A stretch of DNA of 64,000 bases from Ulvibacterium sp965248315 (GCF_965248315.1 NZ_CBDFIX010000002.1:310001-374000), one strand, 5' to 3'. Numbered from the stretch's first letter, positions 50,797 through 59,711 are shown. A program made the numbers and translations. Notes: generated from the sequence alone by a model not told the origin.

Positions 50797-51789
50797 TCAT
50801 AACACCCCTAGAATCTTATCCATTACCCAACTGGTATGCAATCCTGAACTCCCCAAGGAAGGATGTACATATCCATCCAATAAATGGCTTTTCATATTAG
50901 CCACATGATATTGTTGAATATGTTTAGGATTGCTTATTTCCAAGGTTTCCTTCCCTCGTCCGTTCTCCATTTCCAATGGATTATCATGAAAGATAGAGAA
51001 TGAAATCTTCCCCTCGTCACCGATTATTTCAACCGAATCTTCATGGCCATAACTCCCAAAATTCCAATTTCCATAGCCAGTTATACCACTTTCATGTTCC
51101 CAGCAAGCGGTTATGGCATCCTTGGCCGAATATAATCCCTGTTGGTTCAAAGCCAATCCCTTGGCCTCCGCAATTGGCCCCAATAGATAGCAAAACAAAT
51201 CCAAACCATGACTTGCCAAATCATCGAAATACCCTCCCGGGGCAATTTTGGCATCGGTGCGCCAATTGTACATAGTACTTTTATCCAAATCAGAAGCCGG
51301 CTTTAAGAGCTGCCTCTTGATAGTTCTTACTGTACCGATCTTTTTACTATCCAACCAATCCTTGATCTTCTCAAATCTTGGAAGTGATCTTCTGTAGTAG
51401 GCAATGAACAACGGAATCTTTTTTTCTTGGAAAGCCCTATAGATTTCCAAACTATCCGCATAGGAGGGCGCCATAGGTTTTTCAATGCAACAGGGTTTTC
51501 CTACTGCGGCCACTTTGAGCGCATAGTATTTATGAGAATCGGGAGGGGTGGCGATATATACGGCATCAATTTCATTATCTGAAATAAGGTCATCGGCATC
51601 CGGGTAAAATTTGGGAACACCGTGCCGTTGGGCGTAATCCTTTCCCTTTTCCACATCCCGTCGCATTACGGCGACCAGTTCAAAACCTTCCGTATTTTGA
51701 TATGCCGGTCCACTTTTAATCTCCGTTACATCTCCACAACCAATAATACCCCAACGGATAGTTTTCATATCGATTTTAGTATTGGACAT
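50797..51789 (-). CDS. Gfo/Idh/MocA family oxidoreductase
   Basis: 330 residues. The N-terminal Rossmann motif is WGIIGCGDVTE (about residues 13-23), followed by AVYIATPPDSHKYYALKVAAVGKPCCIEKPMA with the catalytic-site EKP, and the substrate domain with PGGYFDDLASHGLDLFCYLLG. It is a sugar or inositol NAD(P)-dependent dehydrogenase with unknown substrate. An alternative start (MKTIRWG) lies at 51768. It has no obvious operon partner; the TonB receptor gene upstream ends 50 nt away. Confidence 0.9.
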   Translation of the reverse strand: MSNTKIDMKTIRWGIIGCGDVTEIKSGPAYQNTEGFELVAVMRRDVEKGKDYAQRHGVPKFYPDADDLISDNEIDAVYIATPPDSHKYYALKVAAVGKPCCIEKPMAPSYADSLEIYRAFQEKKIPLFIAYYRRSLPRFEKIKDWLDSKKIGTVRTIKRQLLKPASDLDKSTMYNWRTDAKIAPGGYFDDLASHGLDLFCYLLGPIAEAKGLALNQQGLYSAKDAITACWEHESGITGYGNWNFGSYGHEDSVEIIGDEGKISFSIFHDNPLEMENGRGKETLEISNPKHIQQYHVANMKSHLLDGYVHPSLGSSGLHTSWVMDKILGVL

Positions 51790-51839
51790 CTCGTCTCTGT
51801 TATAATAGCTCTCAACAAATGTACACGTTTATGAACAGT

Positions 51840-54005
51840 TTAAAACCGCACCGTGGCACCTAACAAAAAATTAATCCCTGCCTGTGGGTAAAATCCAGCA
51901 CCCTCAAATGTAGTAATGCTTCCCGAGGAGTCATCATCGAAAGTGAAAAAATAACCATTGGAGACAATGTCCTGATCAAAGATATTGTTCACTAGCCCGG
52001 AGAAGGTAATGCTCTTGAGAAAGGTATTTACTTCCCAAATATATTGGATGTTCAAGTCGGTTTGCGAATATGCCTTAAGCACGGAGACATCACTATCAAT
52101 ATTGCCCATGTACTGTTTGCCAACATACTTAGTCAATGCAGAGATAAGCCATTGTTCCGAAGGGGCAAAACCCACCTGATTTCCGATGACCAAATTCGGT
52201 GAGTAGGCAATATTGGTATTGCCCAAATCTTGCAGAATGCCATCTCGCTGAAACACGAAATCAAGGTTCTTATTTGTGCTCAAGGCTACGTTTGGCCTCA
52301 ACCAAAACTTGTCCCCAATTTGAACATTGGCATCTATTTCCAGTCCCAAACGATAGCTGTCCCCTACGTTTGCCCGCAAAGGTGCACCTACGTCATTGAG
52401 TTCACCGGTAAGTACCAATTGATCTTTATAGCGCATGTAATAGACATTTGTATTCAGCTGAATATCCGGAGAAACATAGCGCCAACCCAATTCAAAATCA
52501 TTGAGTTTTTCGGGTCTGGGATTACCATTTTCATAATCGTTTCGATTGGGTTCCCTATTGGCCCTAGCATAGGAAAAATAGAAGTTGTTGTTTCGGTCCA
52601 AATCATAGGTCAACCCCACTTTAGGGTTGAAAAAGTTAAAGGTATCATCAACAAGTCCGGTTTCCTCTCCGTTGGCTTCATACTTGACCCTCCGGAATTG
52701 CATATCCCCGAAAAGACTCCACTTTTGGTTTAGTTTATAGTTGGCTTTTGCAAAAGTGTTAAAATCCGTCTTAACGGAGGTATCATCATAATACCTGTCG
52801 CGAATTTCACTGTTAGAAGCAAAACGGGCCCAAATGACCTCTCCAAAATGATCTCCCTCGTATTTGTTCCATCCTCCACCAAGGATTACATCCCATTTAT
52901 TCTTCTTATGATTCACGGAAAATACGGTCCCATAAAAGTCATTATCCAACCAACGCCTTCGAATCAAATCTGTCGTATTCACTTCTTCGCCATTGACCGT
53001 TAGTGGTTCGAATCCATAAGTGGCAAAATCATCGTCTTCCCTAAACTGCTCAAAGAATCCCCTTCCGCGTGTATAGTGCAGTGCAATATTGGTACTCCAA
53101 TTTTCGGAAATACTTTCGTTCCAAAGCAGTTGTGCATGATCTTGTTTATAATTATCAACCTCATTTTCATAAAACTGGGTATTGCCGTCTTCATCGGTAT
53201 ACATCCCTGCCGGATTAAATGTTCTATTCGCTCGTAACGTCTCGGCATCAATACCGAACCAAGATTGATAGGTAATTTCATGACCACCAAAAAGTAGTGC
53301 CTTAATTAGGGTGTTATCATCTTTGAAGGCACCTTGTAAAAAATAGGAATCGAGTTCTGCCGAGGCCCTATCCACATAGCCATCCGAGGTAATTCTGGAT
53401 AAGCGCCCTGAAATTTCAACCCTATCGTTCAACAGTCCCGAACTAAACTTAATGTTGTTCCGTAGTGTAGCAAAACTTCCTATTGAACTGGAAATTTGCC
53501 CATAGGCCTCTTCGGAAAACCCATCGGTCAAGAGGTTTAAGCTCGCACCGAAGGCTCCTGCTCCGTTCGTAGAAGTTCCTACTCCCCTTTGCAATTGCAA
53601 GCTTTCTGTGGAGGAGGCAAAATCCGGCATGTTTACCCAAAAGGTTCCCTGTGATTCCGCATCATTATAGGGAATGCCATTAATAGTAACATTGACCCGT
53701 GTTGCATCACTTCCCCTAACACGTATTCCGGTATAGCCAACACCGGCTCCGGCATCGGAAGTGGTGACTACGGAAGGTAGAAAATTCATTAATATGGGGA
53801 TGTCCTGTCCCAAATTTCTAGGAGCGATTTCCTCCTTTTTCAAATTGGAAAAAGTAACCGGTGTTTCCTTGGTTACGCGAATTGCCGAAACAAAGACCTC
53901 ATCCAAAGTTATTTTCTTTCCTTCCAAGGAGTCTGTTGGGTTTTGCTGGGCCGAAACGACTACAACCAGTCCAAAAAAAGCCCATGATGTGAACACAATT
54001 TTCAT
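51840..54005 (-). CDS. TPP-riboswitch-controlled TonB-dependent receptor, probable thiamine receptor
   Basis: 721 residues from the ATG at 54005, which gives a proper signal peptide (MKIVFTSWAFFGLVVVVSAQ). An in-frame ATG at 54095 would add a non-signal extension. There is no CarboxypepD domain; the TonB-box-like region (ITLDEVFVSAIR) and plug (GIRVRGSDATRVNVTINGIPYNDAESQGTFWVN) precede a beta-barrel ending GATVRF. The upstream TPP riboswitch marks it as the thiamine or thiamine-precursor receptor of the type called OMR1 in comparative studies. The leader is about 190 nt between aptamer and ATG. A thiamine-binding protein and PnuC-family transporter operon lies 6-8 kb away. Confidence 0.93.
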   Translation of the reverse strand: MKIVFTSWAFFGLVVVVSAQQNPTDSLEGKKITLDEVFVSAIRVTKETPVTFSNLKKEEIAPRNLGQDIPILMNFLPSVVTTSDAGAGVGYTGIRVRGSDATRVNVTINGIPYNDAESQGTFWVNMPDFASSTESLQLQRGVGTSTNGAGAFGASLNLLTDGFSEEAYGQISSSIGSFATLRNNIKFSSGLLNDRVEISGRLSRITSDGYVDRASAELDSYFLQGAFKDDNTLIKALLFGGHEITYQSWFGIDAETLRANRTFNPAGMYTDEDGNTQFYENEVDNYKQDHAQLLWNESISENWSTNIALHYTRGRGFFEQFREDDDFATYGFEPLTVNGEEVNTTDLIRRRWLDNDFYGTVFSVNHKKNKWDVILGGGWNKYEGDHFGEVIWARFASNSEIRDRYYDDTSVKTDFNTFAKANYKLNQKWSLFGDMQFRRVKYEANGEETGLVDDTFNFFNPKVGLTYDLDRNNNFYFSYARANREPNRNDYENGNPRPEKLNDFELGWRYVSPDIQLNTNVYYMRYKDQLVLTGELNDVGAPLRANVGDSYRLGLEIDANVQIGDKFWLRPNVALSTNKNLDFVFQRDGILQDLGNTNIAYSPNLVIGNQVGFAPSEQWLISALTKYVGKQYMGNIDSDVSVLKAYSQTDLNIQYIWEVNTFLKSITFSGLVNNIFDQDIVSNGYFFTFDDDSSGSITTFEGAGFYPQAGINFLLGATVRF

Positions 54006-54042
54006 GTGATTCCCGATACTGTTTTTGAAGGGTCGCATGCAA

Positions 54043-54061
54043 CCGCTATTTCCGAAAGCGG
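54043..54061 (-). promoter_or_regulatory. Small hairpin near the receptor start
   Basis: CCGCT/AGCGG inverted repeat with a 9-nt loop lies 38-56 nt upstream of the ATG at 54005. It could be part of the riboswitch expression platform; there is no T run, so it is not a terminator. Confidence 0.3.
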
Positions 54062-54198
54062 CGGTAGATAAAAATTTAGAATAAAGCAGTTTCATCCGTA
54101 CTAAAAAATTAGCGACGAATAAAAGGGGTTGTTATTCTGTGTTAAACTTGATTTTTTGCTCAATTAAGAACGCTAGAAATTCCAAAAAGCGACTCGCG

Positions 54199-54311
54199 CA
54201 TTCCTTGGCAGCATTACCCGCCCAGGTTCATTGGGTATAATCTCAGCTTATCCTGAACTTATTAAGGATCTTTCCCTTAAAATTCGATCAGGAGTTCGCA
54301 CCCCTTTGAGA
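54199..54311 (-). ncRNA. TPP (THI-box) riboswitch
   Basis: On the minus strand the element contains the conserved TPP aptamer blocks in order: AGGGGTGC, the variable P3 arm (TCCTG...CAGGA), GCTGAGATTATACCC, GAACCTG, and GGGTAATGCTGCC followed by AAGGAATG. The distances and pairing fit the THI box. It is followed by a 193-nt leader and the TonB receptor gene, and preceded by a TAAGTTTG -7 box. Thiamine pyrophosphate binding should reduce receptor expression. Translational control is likely, since no clear terminator is seen downstream. Confidence 0.94.
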
Positions 54312-54316
54312 TGGAA

Positions 54317-54324
54317 CAAACTTA
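54317..54324 (-). promoter_or_regulatory. -7 promoter box TAAGTTTG for the thiamine receptor
   Basis: Exact TAnnTTTG match on the minus strand placed so that transcription would begin right at the riboswitch 5' end. The 54325-54431 remainder of the divergent region shows nothing else supportable. Confidence 0.6.
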
Positions 54325-54431
54325 CAACTCAAACTACACATATCATAATCTTTGGAACAATTAACTTCATATTATAAACCCTAACGCCAGTTTATACGTA
54401 TTTATAGTATCTATGGGCATTACGCAGGTAT

Positions 54432-56903
54432 ATGGACAAATCCAAGAATAGATTTACGTTTAAAGTGGCCATCAGTTATTTGATGCTATGTTTTCTTGCC
54501 TTGGGAGCAGGATACTTTATCTATTCGGAGATACAGGTCTTGGTAAATAACGAAACCTCTGCCCAAAGCGATACCAGGTTATTACGGACAGGTTCCTTGG
54601 TCACCCAAATTTACGAAGCGGAAAGTCTGTCCAAATTGGCATTGCAGACCAAGACCAAAAAGAATTTTAATGCGTACGCCCAAAAAATCGATTCTGTTTT
54701 TATTGAAATAGATTCCCTTAAACAACTCGCCATAGACCCCTCCCAAAAAGCGAAATTGGATAGTGTAAAGTTGTTGCTGGAACAAAAGGTAGCCAATAGC
54801 AATGAACTCCATAGTTTAAGGGTAAAAAACGAGAATAACCGCTCAATAGACAATGTACTGGAGGAGTTTCGGAAAATGGAGGCCTCGTTCGGAAAACTTA
54901 CGGTGTACAATTTTGAAAAGAATCCTGAGAAACTCTCACCTTATAAACGAAAGGTATTGGAAGATTGGGTCTCCTATCTAAACGAGAACATTCCTGCCGA
55001 TACTTCTTCCATTCCAGACTCCAAAAAAATTGATTCTGTTCTTAACGCTTCTAAAGCTCTTTTGGCCGAGGCTAAAATGAAAGATGCAAAAACACAACGC
55101 TTCCTAGCCCAAAAGGAAAATGAAATTAACCGTACGGACCTAGAGCTATCACAACAACTGCGTAATATTGTTTCCGCATTGGAGCAGGAAGTAATATTTA
55201 ATACCTATAATGATAATCTAAAAAAGCAATCCGCCCTCCGGAGGAGTATTCGTTTGGCCAGTTTGGCTGCTCTATTGGGCTTTATTGTTGTAGGTATTTT
55301 TACTTTTTTGATCAACCGCGATTTTTGGAAGGTACAAACCTACAGGCAGAAATTGGAAAAAGAGAAAAAATATTCCGAGTCTTTATTAAAAAGCAGGGAA
55401 CAATTAATTTCTACCGTAAGCCATGATCTACGCACCCCTTTGAACACTATACAAGGATATGCAGAACTCATGGAAAGCACAAATCTAACCCAGAAACAAG
55501 AAGGATATCTAAGGAACATAGCTTCCTCAACTGGTTATGTAGGTAATCTGGTAAATGATCTTCTGGATTTTTCAAAATTGGAAGCAGGCAAATTAAAGAC
55601 CGAAAAAATACCCTTTGTACCTGCGTATCTTATCCGGGAAACTGCCGAAAACCTTCAGGAGCTTTATTCTAGCAAAAAACTAAAATTACATATAGAAATA
55701 GATGCTTCACTGCAAAAAACAGTATTAGGGGATCCGTTCCGGCTGCGCCAAATACTGACCAATCTTATTGGAAATGCCTTTAAGTTTACCGAAAAGGGTC
55801 ATATAAAGGTTATAGCAAGTACCCTTAAGGGTCCTAAAAAAGAAACGGTAGCGAATATAGCCATTACGGATACAGGCATTGGAATTCCGAAAGAAAAACA
55901 AGGGCTTATTTTTAAGGAATTTACACAGGCCGATGCAGATACCGAAAAAAAATTCGGAGGTTATGGCCTAGGACTTACCATATCCAAAAAATTAACGGAA
56001 TTGCTCAACGGTTCGTTGAACCTGGAAAGTAAGGTAGGTCAGGGGAGCACCTTTACACTTAAACTACCGCTGCAAATAACGCAACAAAAATTAAGTTCCG
56101 TAGGGCGAAGAATTCCTGATTTGGCAGCCAACCTTAGTATACTGATAATCGACGACGATACCGCTCTTTTAAGCATGTTACGTGAGCTTATGGAAAGTAT
56201 GGGAATCACTACCCAAATCTTTACCAACTTTCAATTTGTACAAGAGGATTCTCCTTTGACTTACGATTTGGTATTAACGGACATACAAATGCCAAAGGCT
56301 AATGGTTTTGAAGTCTTGAAAAAACTGAAGTCGGGTCAATACCAACATTATAAGGACCAACCTATTATTGCTATGACGGGCAGAAGGGATTTTGAACTGG
56401 AAACCTATACTTCCAAAGGGTTTAATCAAGTTCTACAAAAACCTTTCTCCAGAAATGAACTTATAGCTGTTTTGAAGTCAATGGGCATGGAGACCAAAAA
56501 AGTCCCCGACGCAAAGACCAAAAGTCCTGCCAAAGAAGAAAAGTTTCAACGGTATAGCTTGGATATTGTTCATTCCTTTTTAGGAAAAAACGAAGATGCC
56601 ATTTCTGAAGTATTACACACCTTTTTAAGGGATACACAAGCCAACATGGGGCTATTGGCAGAAACTATCAAAGTCCAGGACTATGCTCAAATCAATCATT
56701 TTGCTCATCGTATGTTGCCTATGTTCAGGCAGCTTAGAGTGGAAAATTGTGTGCCCTTATTGGAGCGACTGGAAGTAGCTACCCAGGATTCAATGAACGC
56801 CAGTGCCCTTCTTCATGATTTGCAGCAGCTAAAGAAAAATGTACAACTTTTGACCTCTGAAATGGAAAGTAGGTGGGTTATAAGTCCAAGTTATAGTGAT
56901 TGA
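54432..56903 (+). CDS. Hybrid sensor histidine kinase with receiver and HPt domains
   Basis: 823 residues. Order: transmembrane helix (about 10-32), sensor region with long coiled coils (about 35-275), second helix (about 277-298), HisKA with phospho-acceptor His331 (VSHDLRTPLNTIQGY), HATPase_c (NLIGNAFKFTEKG, ADTDTEKKFGGYGLGL-type motifs), receiver with Asp617 (LVLTDIQMPKANGF), and an HPt domain with His759 (NHFAHRMLPMFRQL). A full His-Asp-His relay is therefore present in one protein, needing one more Asp. The sigma-54 activator encoded tail-to-tail (26-bp overlap) provides it. The signal is unknown. Confidence 0.94.
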   Translation: MDKSKNRFTFKVAISYLMLCFLALGAGYFIYSEIQVLVNNETSAQSDTRLLRTGSLVTQIYEAESLSKLALQTKTKKNFNAYAQKIDSVFIEIDSLKQLAIDPSQKAKLDSVKLLLEQKVANSNELHSLRVKNENNRSIDNVLEEFRKMEASFGKLTVYNFEKNPEKLSPYKRKVLEDWVSYLNENIPADTSSIPDSKKIDSVLNASKALLAEAKMKDAKTQRFLAQKENEINRTDLELSQQLRNIVSALEQEVIFNTYNDNLKKQSALRRSIRLASLAALLGFIVVGIFTFLINRDFWKVQTYRQKLEKEKKYSESLLKSREQLISTVSHDLRTPLNTIQGYAELMESTNLTQKQEGYLRNIASSTGYVGNLVNDLLDFSKLEAGKLKTEKIPFVPAYLIRETAENLQELYSSKKLKLHIEIDASLQKTVLGDPFRLRQILTNLIGNAFKFTEKGHIKVIASTLKGPKKETVANIAITDTGIGIPKEKQGLIFKEFTQADADTEKKFGGYGLGLTISKKLTELLNGSLNLESKVGQGSTFTLKLPLQITQQKLSSVGRRIPDLAANLSILIIDDDTALLSMLRELMESMGITTQIFTNFQFVQEDSPLTYDLVLTDIQMPKANGFEVLKKLKSGQYQHYKDQPIIAMTGRRDFELETYTSKGFNQVLQKPFSRNELIAVLKSMGMETKKVPDAKTKSPAKEEKFQRYSLDIVHSFLGKNEDAISEVLHTFLRDTQANMGLLAETIKVQDYAQINHFAHRMLPMFRQLRVENCVPLLERLEVATQDSMNASALLHDLQQLKKNVQLLTSEMESRWVISPSYSD

Positions 56904-58251
56904 TTTTGTTGTAGAGTGTCTTCCTGGTAACCTGCAATAATTTAGCAGCCTTTGACTTATTGAAATTGGTCTTTTTCAATGCTTTGATGATACGATCTTT
57001 CTCAAAATCGGATTTAGAGAAATTTTCGGGCTTTGTTGTGTTATGGTAGTTTGATTGTAAAACTTCCTTGGGAAGTGTTTCTATCTTCACCTCATCACCT
57101 ATTGTTAAAAGCACGGCTCTTTTGACTATATTTTGAAGTTCCCTTAAGTTTCCTGGCCAATGGTATTGTTGAAAGGCCTCCCACACTTCTGCCGAGAAAC
57201 CATGAACCTCTTTATTCAAATTTTCATTGGCCTTTGCCAAAAAATGGTCCGCAAACAAAATCAAATCTTCAATTCTTTCTTCCAAGGATGGAATTTGAAT
57301 GGAAAACTCATTTAACCTATGATACAGATCCTCTCTAAAGCTTCCCTCCTGTACAGCTAGCATCAAATCTTCGTTTGTAGCCGTTATGATACGCACGTCC
57401 ACATGGATTTCCTTGGTGCTACCTACACGTTTTATCTTCCGTTCCTGTAGAGCTCTCAATAATTGGATTTGATTTTCATAGGAAAGATTCCCTACCTCAT
57501 CCAGGAACAAGGTACCTCCATTAGCTGCTTCAAAGTTTCCAGTTTTGTCCTCGATAGCTCCCGTAAAGCTTCCCTTTATATGACCAAAAAATTCACTTGC
57601 AGCCAACTCTTTTGGGATGGCCCCACAGTCTACGGCAACAAAGTTATAATCCTTGCGCTTGCTGTTTTTGTGTATTGCCTTGGCAGTAACTTCTTTGCCC
57701 GTTCCACTATCACCTGTTATTAACACGGACATGTCCGTAGGTCCTACCAATTTAATATAATCATCCAATTTTTTGGAAGCATCGCTAACCCCTAAAATTG
57801 TCTTTTCAGGCAGATTCCCTTTAGGTTTCAAAGGTGCATTCTTTTGTTTGGGTTTTTGCACGCTCGGAGTATCATGGATAACTTCGGATGGTTTTGCCCT
57901 TAAGGCATTTTCAATAATCATGATGATTTCCTCTGGGGTAAATGGCTTGGAAATGTAATCGTAAGCACCTTGTTTCATGGCCTTAACCGCTGTGCCCACT
58001 TCCGCATAGCCCGTCATTAGAATAACGGGGGTCTGGGGTTTTACTTTCTTAATATCGGCCAATAACTGTATCCCATCATAATCGGGCAAACGCAAATCCG
58101 TCAAAATAACATCAAAATCAGTGACTTTAAACTTTTTCTTGGCATCCGAGGCATGGTAACAAATATCCGCATCATAGCCTCTTTTAATCAAAAACTTCTG
58201 TAGCATTTGACAAAAGGCGGAATCGTCTTCAATGATCAAGATGTTTGGCAT
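56878..58251 (-). CDS. Sigma-54-dependent response regulator (NtrC type)
   Basis: 457 residues from the ATG at 58251. Receiver domain with phospho-acceptor Asp52 (DVILTDLRLPDYDG), linker, AAA+ domain with Walker A GDSGTGKE, the sigma-54 contact motif as GSFTGA, GTLFLDEVGNL (Walker B) and LYHRLNEFSIQIPSL, and a Fis-type C-terminal helix-turn-helix (KSKAAKLLQVTRKTLYNKI). It activates sigma-54 promoters after phosphorylation. The neighbouring hybrid kinase is the obvious phosphodonor. Sigma-54-like promoters precede the two PepSY-like genes just upstream. Confidence 0.95.
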   Translation of the reverse strand: MPNILIIEDDSAFCQMLQKFLIKRGYDADICYHASDAKKKFKVTDFDVILTDLRLPDYDGIQLLADIKKVKPQTPVILMTGYAEVGTAVKAMKQGAYDYISKPFTPEEIIMIIENALRAKPSEVIHDTPSVQKPKQKNAPLKPKGNLPEKTILGVSDASKKLDDYIKLVGPTDMSVLITGDSGTGKEVTAKAIHKNSKRKDYNFVAVDCGAIPKELAASEFFGHIKGSFTGAIEDKTGNFEAANGGTLFLDEVGNLSYENQIQLLRALQERKIKRVGSTKEIHVDVRIITATNEDLMLAVQEGSFREDLYHRLNEFSIQIPSLEERIEDLILFADHFLAKANENLNKEVHGFSAEVWEAFQQYHWPGNLRELQNIVKRAVLLTIGDEVKIETLPKEVLQSNYHNTTKPENFSKSDFEKDRIIKALKKTNFNKSKAAKLLQVTRKTLYNKINHYNLDL

Positions 58252-58356
58252 AAAAAATTCTTGTGCTATATGTACGTAAAAATAGCATAAGAAAGCTGTT
58301 TGCCTTTTAAAATTATCATAAATAATGAATGACATTAAGAGGCAAAACCATTGGCT

Positions 58357-58364
58357 TAACTTTG
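58357..58364 (+). promoter_or_regulatory. Orphan -7 box TAACTTTG facing a gene-free stretch
   Basis: Exact TAnnTTTG match on the plus strand in 58252-58587, where no plus-strand gene follows. It could drive an unannotated RNA, or be a chance match. The rest of this 336-bp interval holds the hairpin at 58517-58546 and no gene I can support. Confidence 0.3.
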
Positions 58365-58516
58365 CCTAGCTGCTCTTTTGAAACACGTTATTTCATAAGT
58401 AGAATCCCTTTATTCGGGAGATTAATCCATCAACTTTCTATTTTTAGACTACAGATTGAAATATATTGTTAGAAGAAAAAAATCCGCTTACTCTGCAGGG
58501 TGAGTTAGTTCAAATA

Positions 58517-58546
58517 GAAAGGGGTCGTACAATGACGACCCCTTTC
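58517..58546 (-). terminator. Terminator-like hairpin after the PepSY-like gene
   Basis: Perfect 12-bp stem GAAAGGGGTCGT/ACGACCCCTTTC with a 6-nt loop, 42 nt beyond the stop of the gene at 58588. The T run that follows on the minus strand is weak (TATTTG). Confidence 0.65.
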
Positions 58547-58587
58547 CGACCAAACCAACTTGATACAAAACAAATAACTCAAGTTAT

Positions 58588-58890
58588 TTACATTTCGATC
58601 CAGTTACCATTTTCGTCAGCATACAAAGTTCCTGAGGTTCCATCTTCCAAAGAAACTTCCAGTTTATATTGTTGTGCTTCGTTAACGTAAGCCTTGTCTA
58701 TAGTAGCAGTAGGGTAATTTTTGGCCACTGCAGCGGTTACCGCCTCTGGCAATTCGCTAGCTGAGATTTCCGAAAAATCATCTTGAGCGGCAACGGCTTC
58801 GGTTGCATCAACTTGGACTTCATCCGTATCTTGGGCGAAAGCAGTTAGACTTCCGAGAGACAATGCTAAAACAAAAACTAATTTTTTCAT
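58588..58890 (-). CDS. Secreted PepSY-like acidic protein, copy A
   Basis: 100 residues from the ATG at 58890. A signal peptide (MKKLVFVLALSLGSLTAFAQ) is followed by an acidic linker and a PepSY-like domain: SELPEAVTAAVAKNYPTATIDKAYVNEAQQYKLEVSLEDGTSGTLYADENGNWIEM. Probably periplasmic. It is a clear paralogue of the gene at 59326, with the same ending (YADxxGNWxEM). A sigma-54-like promoter lies 63 nt upstream. Function unknown; PepSY domains often inhibit proteases or bind partners. Confidence 0.85.
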   Translation of the reverse strand: MKKLVFVLALSLGSLTAFAQDTDEVQVDATEAVAAQDDFSEISASELPEAVTAAVAKNYPTATIDKAYVNEAQQYKLEVSLEDGTSGTLYADENGNWIEM

Positions 58891-58937
58891 GATTTTCAAA
58901 TTTTAATACTATTACTAATTAAATACGAACTATGTAT

Positions 58938-58953
58938 AGAAAATATGGTACCA
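58938..58953 (-). promoter_or_regulatory. Sigma-54-like promoter of PepSY-like gene A
   Basis: Minus strand TGGTACC-n4-TTTCT matches the -24 TGG and the spacing of sigma-54 promoters (10 nt between GG and the -12 dinucleotide). The -12 dinucleotide is TC rather than GC. The expected start is about 37 nt before the ATG, the same distance as in gene B. Confidence 0.5.
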
Positions 58954-59019
58954 GAAACTTGGTAAAATTTAAATAGTTCATTATCAATAAATTAAAAAGA
59001 AATAGAATTACTCTAAGGT

Positions 59020-59065
59020 GTGTAATTTTGGGTACTTGGTATTTGAACCGTGTAAATTATACACG
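59020..59065. promoter_or_regulatory. Candidate activator site upstream of gene A
   Basis: A perfect dyad CGTGTA-n5-TACACG at 59049-59065, with a same-orientation half-site GTGTA at 59020-59024, lies about 105 bp upstream of the sigma-54-like -24 element, the normal distance for an NtrC-type activator. Confidence 0.5.
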
Positions 59066-59238
59066 CAGAGGTATCATATTCCAAATGCAATTTATGAATG
59101 AAAAAAATCTTGAATTGAAAGGAATAATCCGTTGTGTTATTAACTAGTATTAGATGTAGTGCAACTGACTTTTGCAGGATTACGACTATCCACTACATAT
59201 ACGGCTATGCGCTAATGATAATTTGTATGTATATCCAA

Positions 59239-59270
59239 TAAAAATCCCCGGGGATAAAGCCGGGGATTTT
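59239..59270 (-). terminator. Terminator of PepSY-like gene B
   Basis: Perfect 10-bp stem AAAATCCCCG/CGGGGATTTT; read on the minus strand it ends in TTTTTA. It lies 55 nt after the stop at 59326. Confidence 0.85.
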
Positions 59271-59325
59271 AAAACCAAACTAAGCGATATATTAATTAAC
59301 TCTATGGATATAATACGTGTTTAAA

Positions 59326-59646
59326 TTACATCTCTAGCCAATTGCCTTCGGCATCAGCATATAACTCAACTTGCTCACCGTCTTCTTTGGTTACTTCAAG
59401 TTTATATTGAGACTGCTCGTTCATATAAGCTTTTGCTACTGAAGCCCCAGGATGTGCGGCTTCCAAAGCTTGTGTGATAGCTTCTGGCAGCTCTTCCAAA
59501 GCCACTTCGTTAAAACCATCTTGAGCCTCAACAGCTTCAGCTGCAACTTCTTCCAAATTTGCAGTTGCTTCTTCCATTACTTCTTCTTGTGCAAAAGCAG
59601 TCATTGTGCCCAAGGCCATTACTGCAACTAACATTACTTTTTTCAT
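59326..59646 (-). CDS. Secreted PepSY-like acidic protein, copy B
   Basis: 106 residues. The signal peptide (MKKVMLVAVMALGTMTAFAQ) is followed by a Glu/Ala-rich linker and a PepSY-like domain: ELPEAITQALEAAHPGASVAKAYMNEQSQYKLEVTKEDGEQVELYADAEGNWLEM. It is paralogous to the protein at 58588 over the whole mature domain, and the linker is more acidic. It has its own terminator and a sigma-54-like promoter. It lies upstream of gene A and the sigma-54 activator on the same strand, so the three form one functional neighbourhood. Confidence 0.85.
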   Translation of the reverse strand: MKKVMLVAVMALGTMTAFAQEEVMEEATANLEEVAAEAVEAQDGFNEVALEELPEAITQALEAAHPGASVAKAYMNEQSQYKLEVTKEDGEQVELYADAEGNWLEM

Positions 59647-59695
59647 TTTCTTGTGTTTAAATTATAGTATTTGTTCTGTTAATTGCCATAAGTAA

Positions 59696-59711
59696 GGAGA
59701 AAACGGTGCCA
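59696..59711 (-). promoter_or_regulatory. Sigma-54-like promoter of PepSY-like gene B
   Basis: Minus strand TGGCACC-n4-TCTCC keeps the near-perfect -24 element (TTGGCAC) and the C at the -12 position with the proper spacing. It aligns with the promoter of gene A. Expected start about 39 nt before the ATG. Confidence 0.5.

Noticed and set aside
54006..54095. Longer N-terminus for the thiamine receptor
   Set aside because: It places a non-hydrophobic extension before a perfect signal peptide; the region is more likely riboswitch leader.
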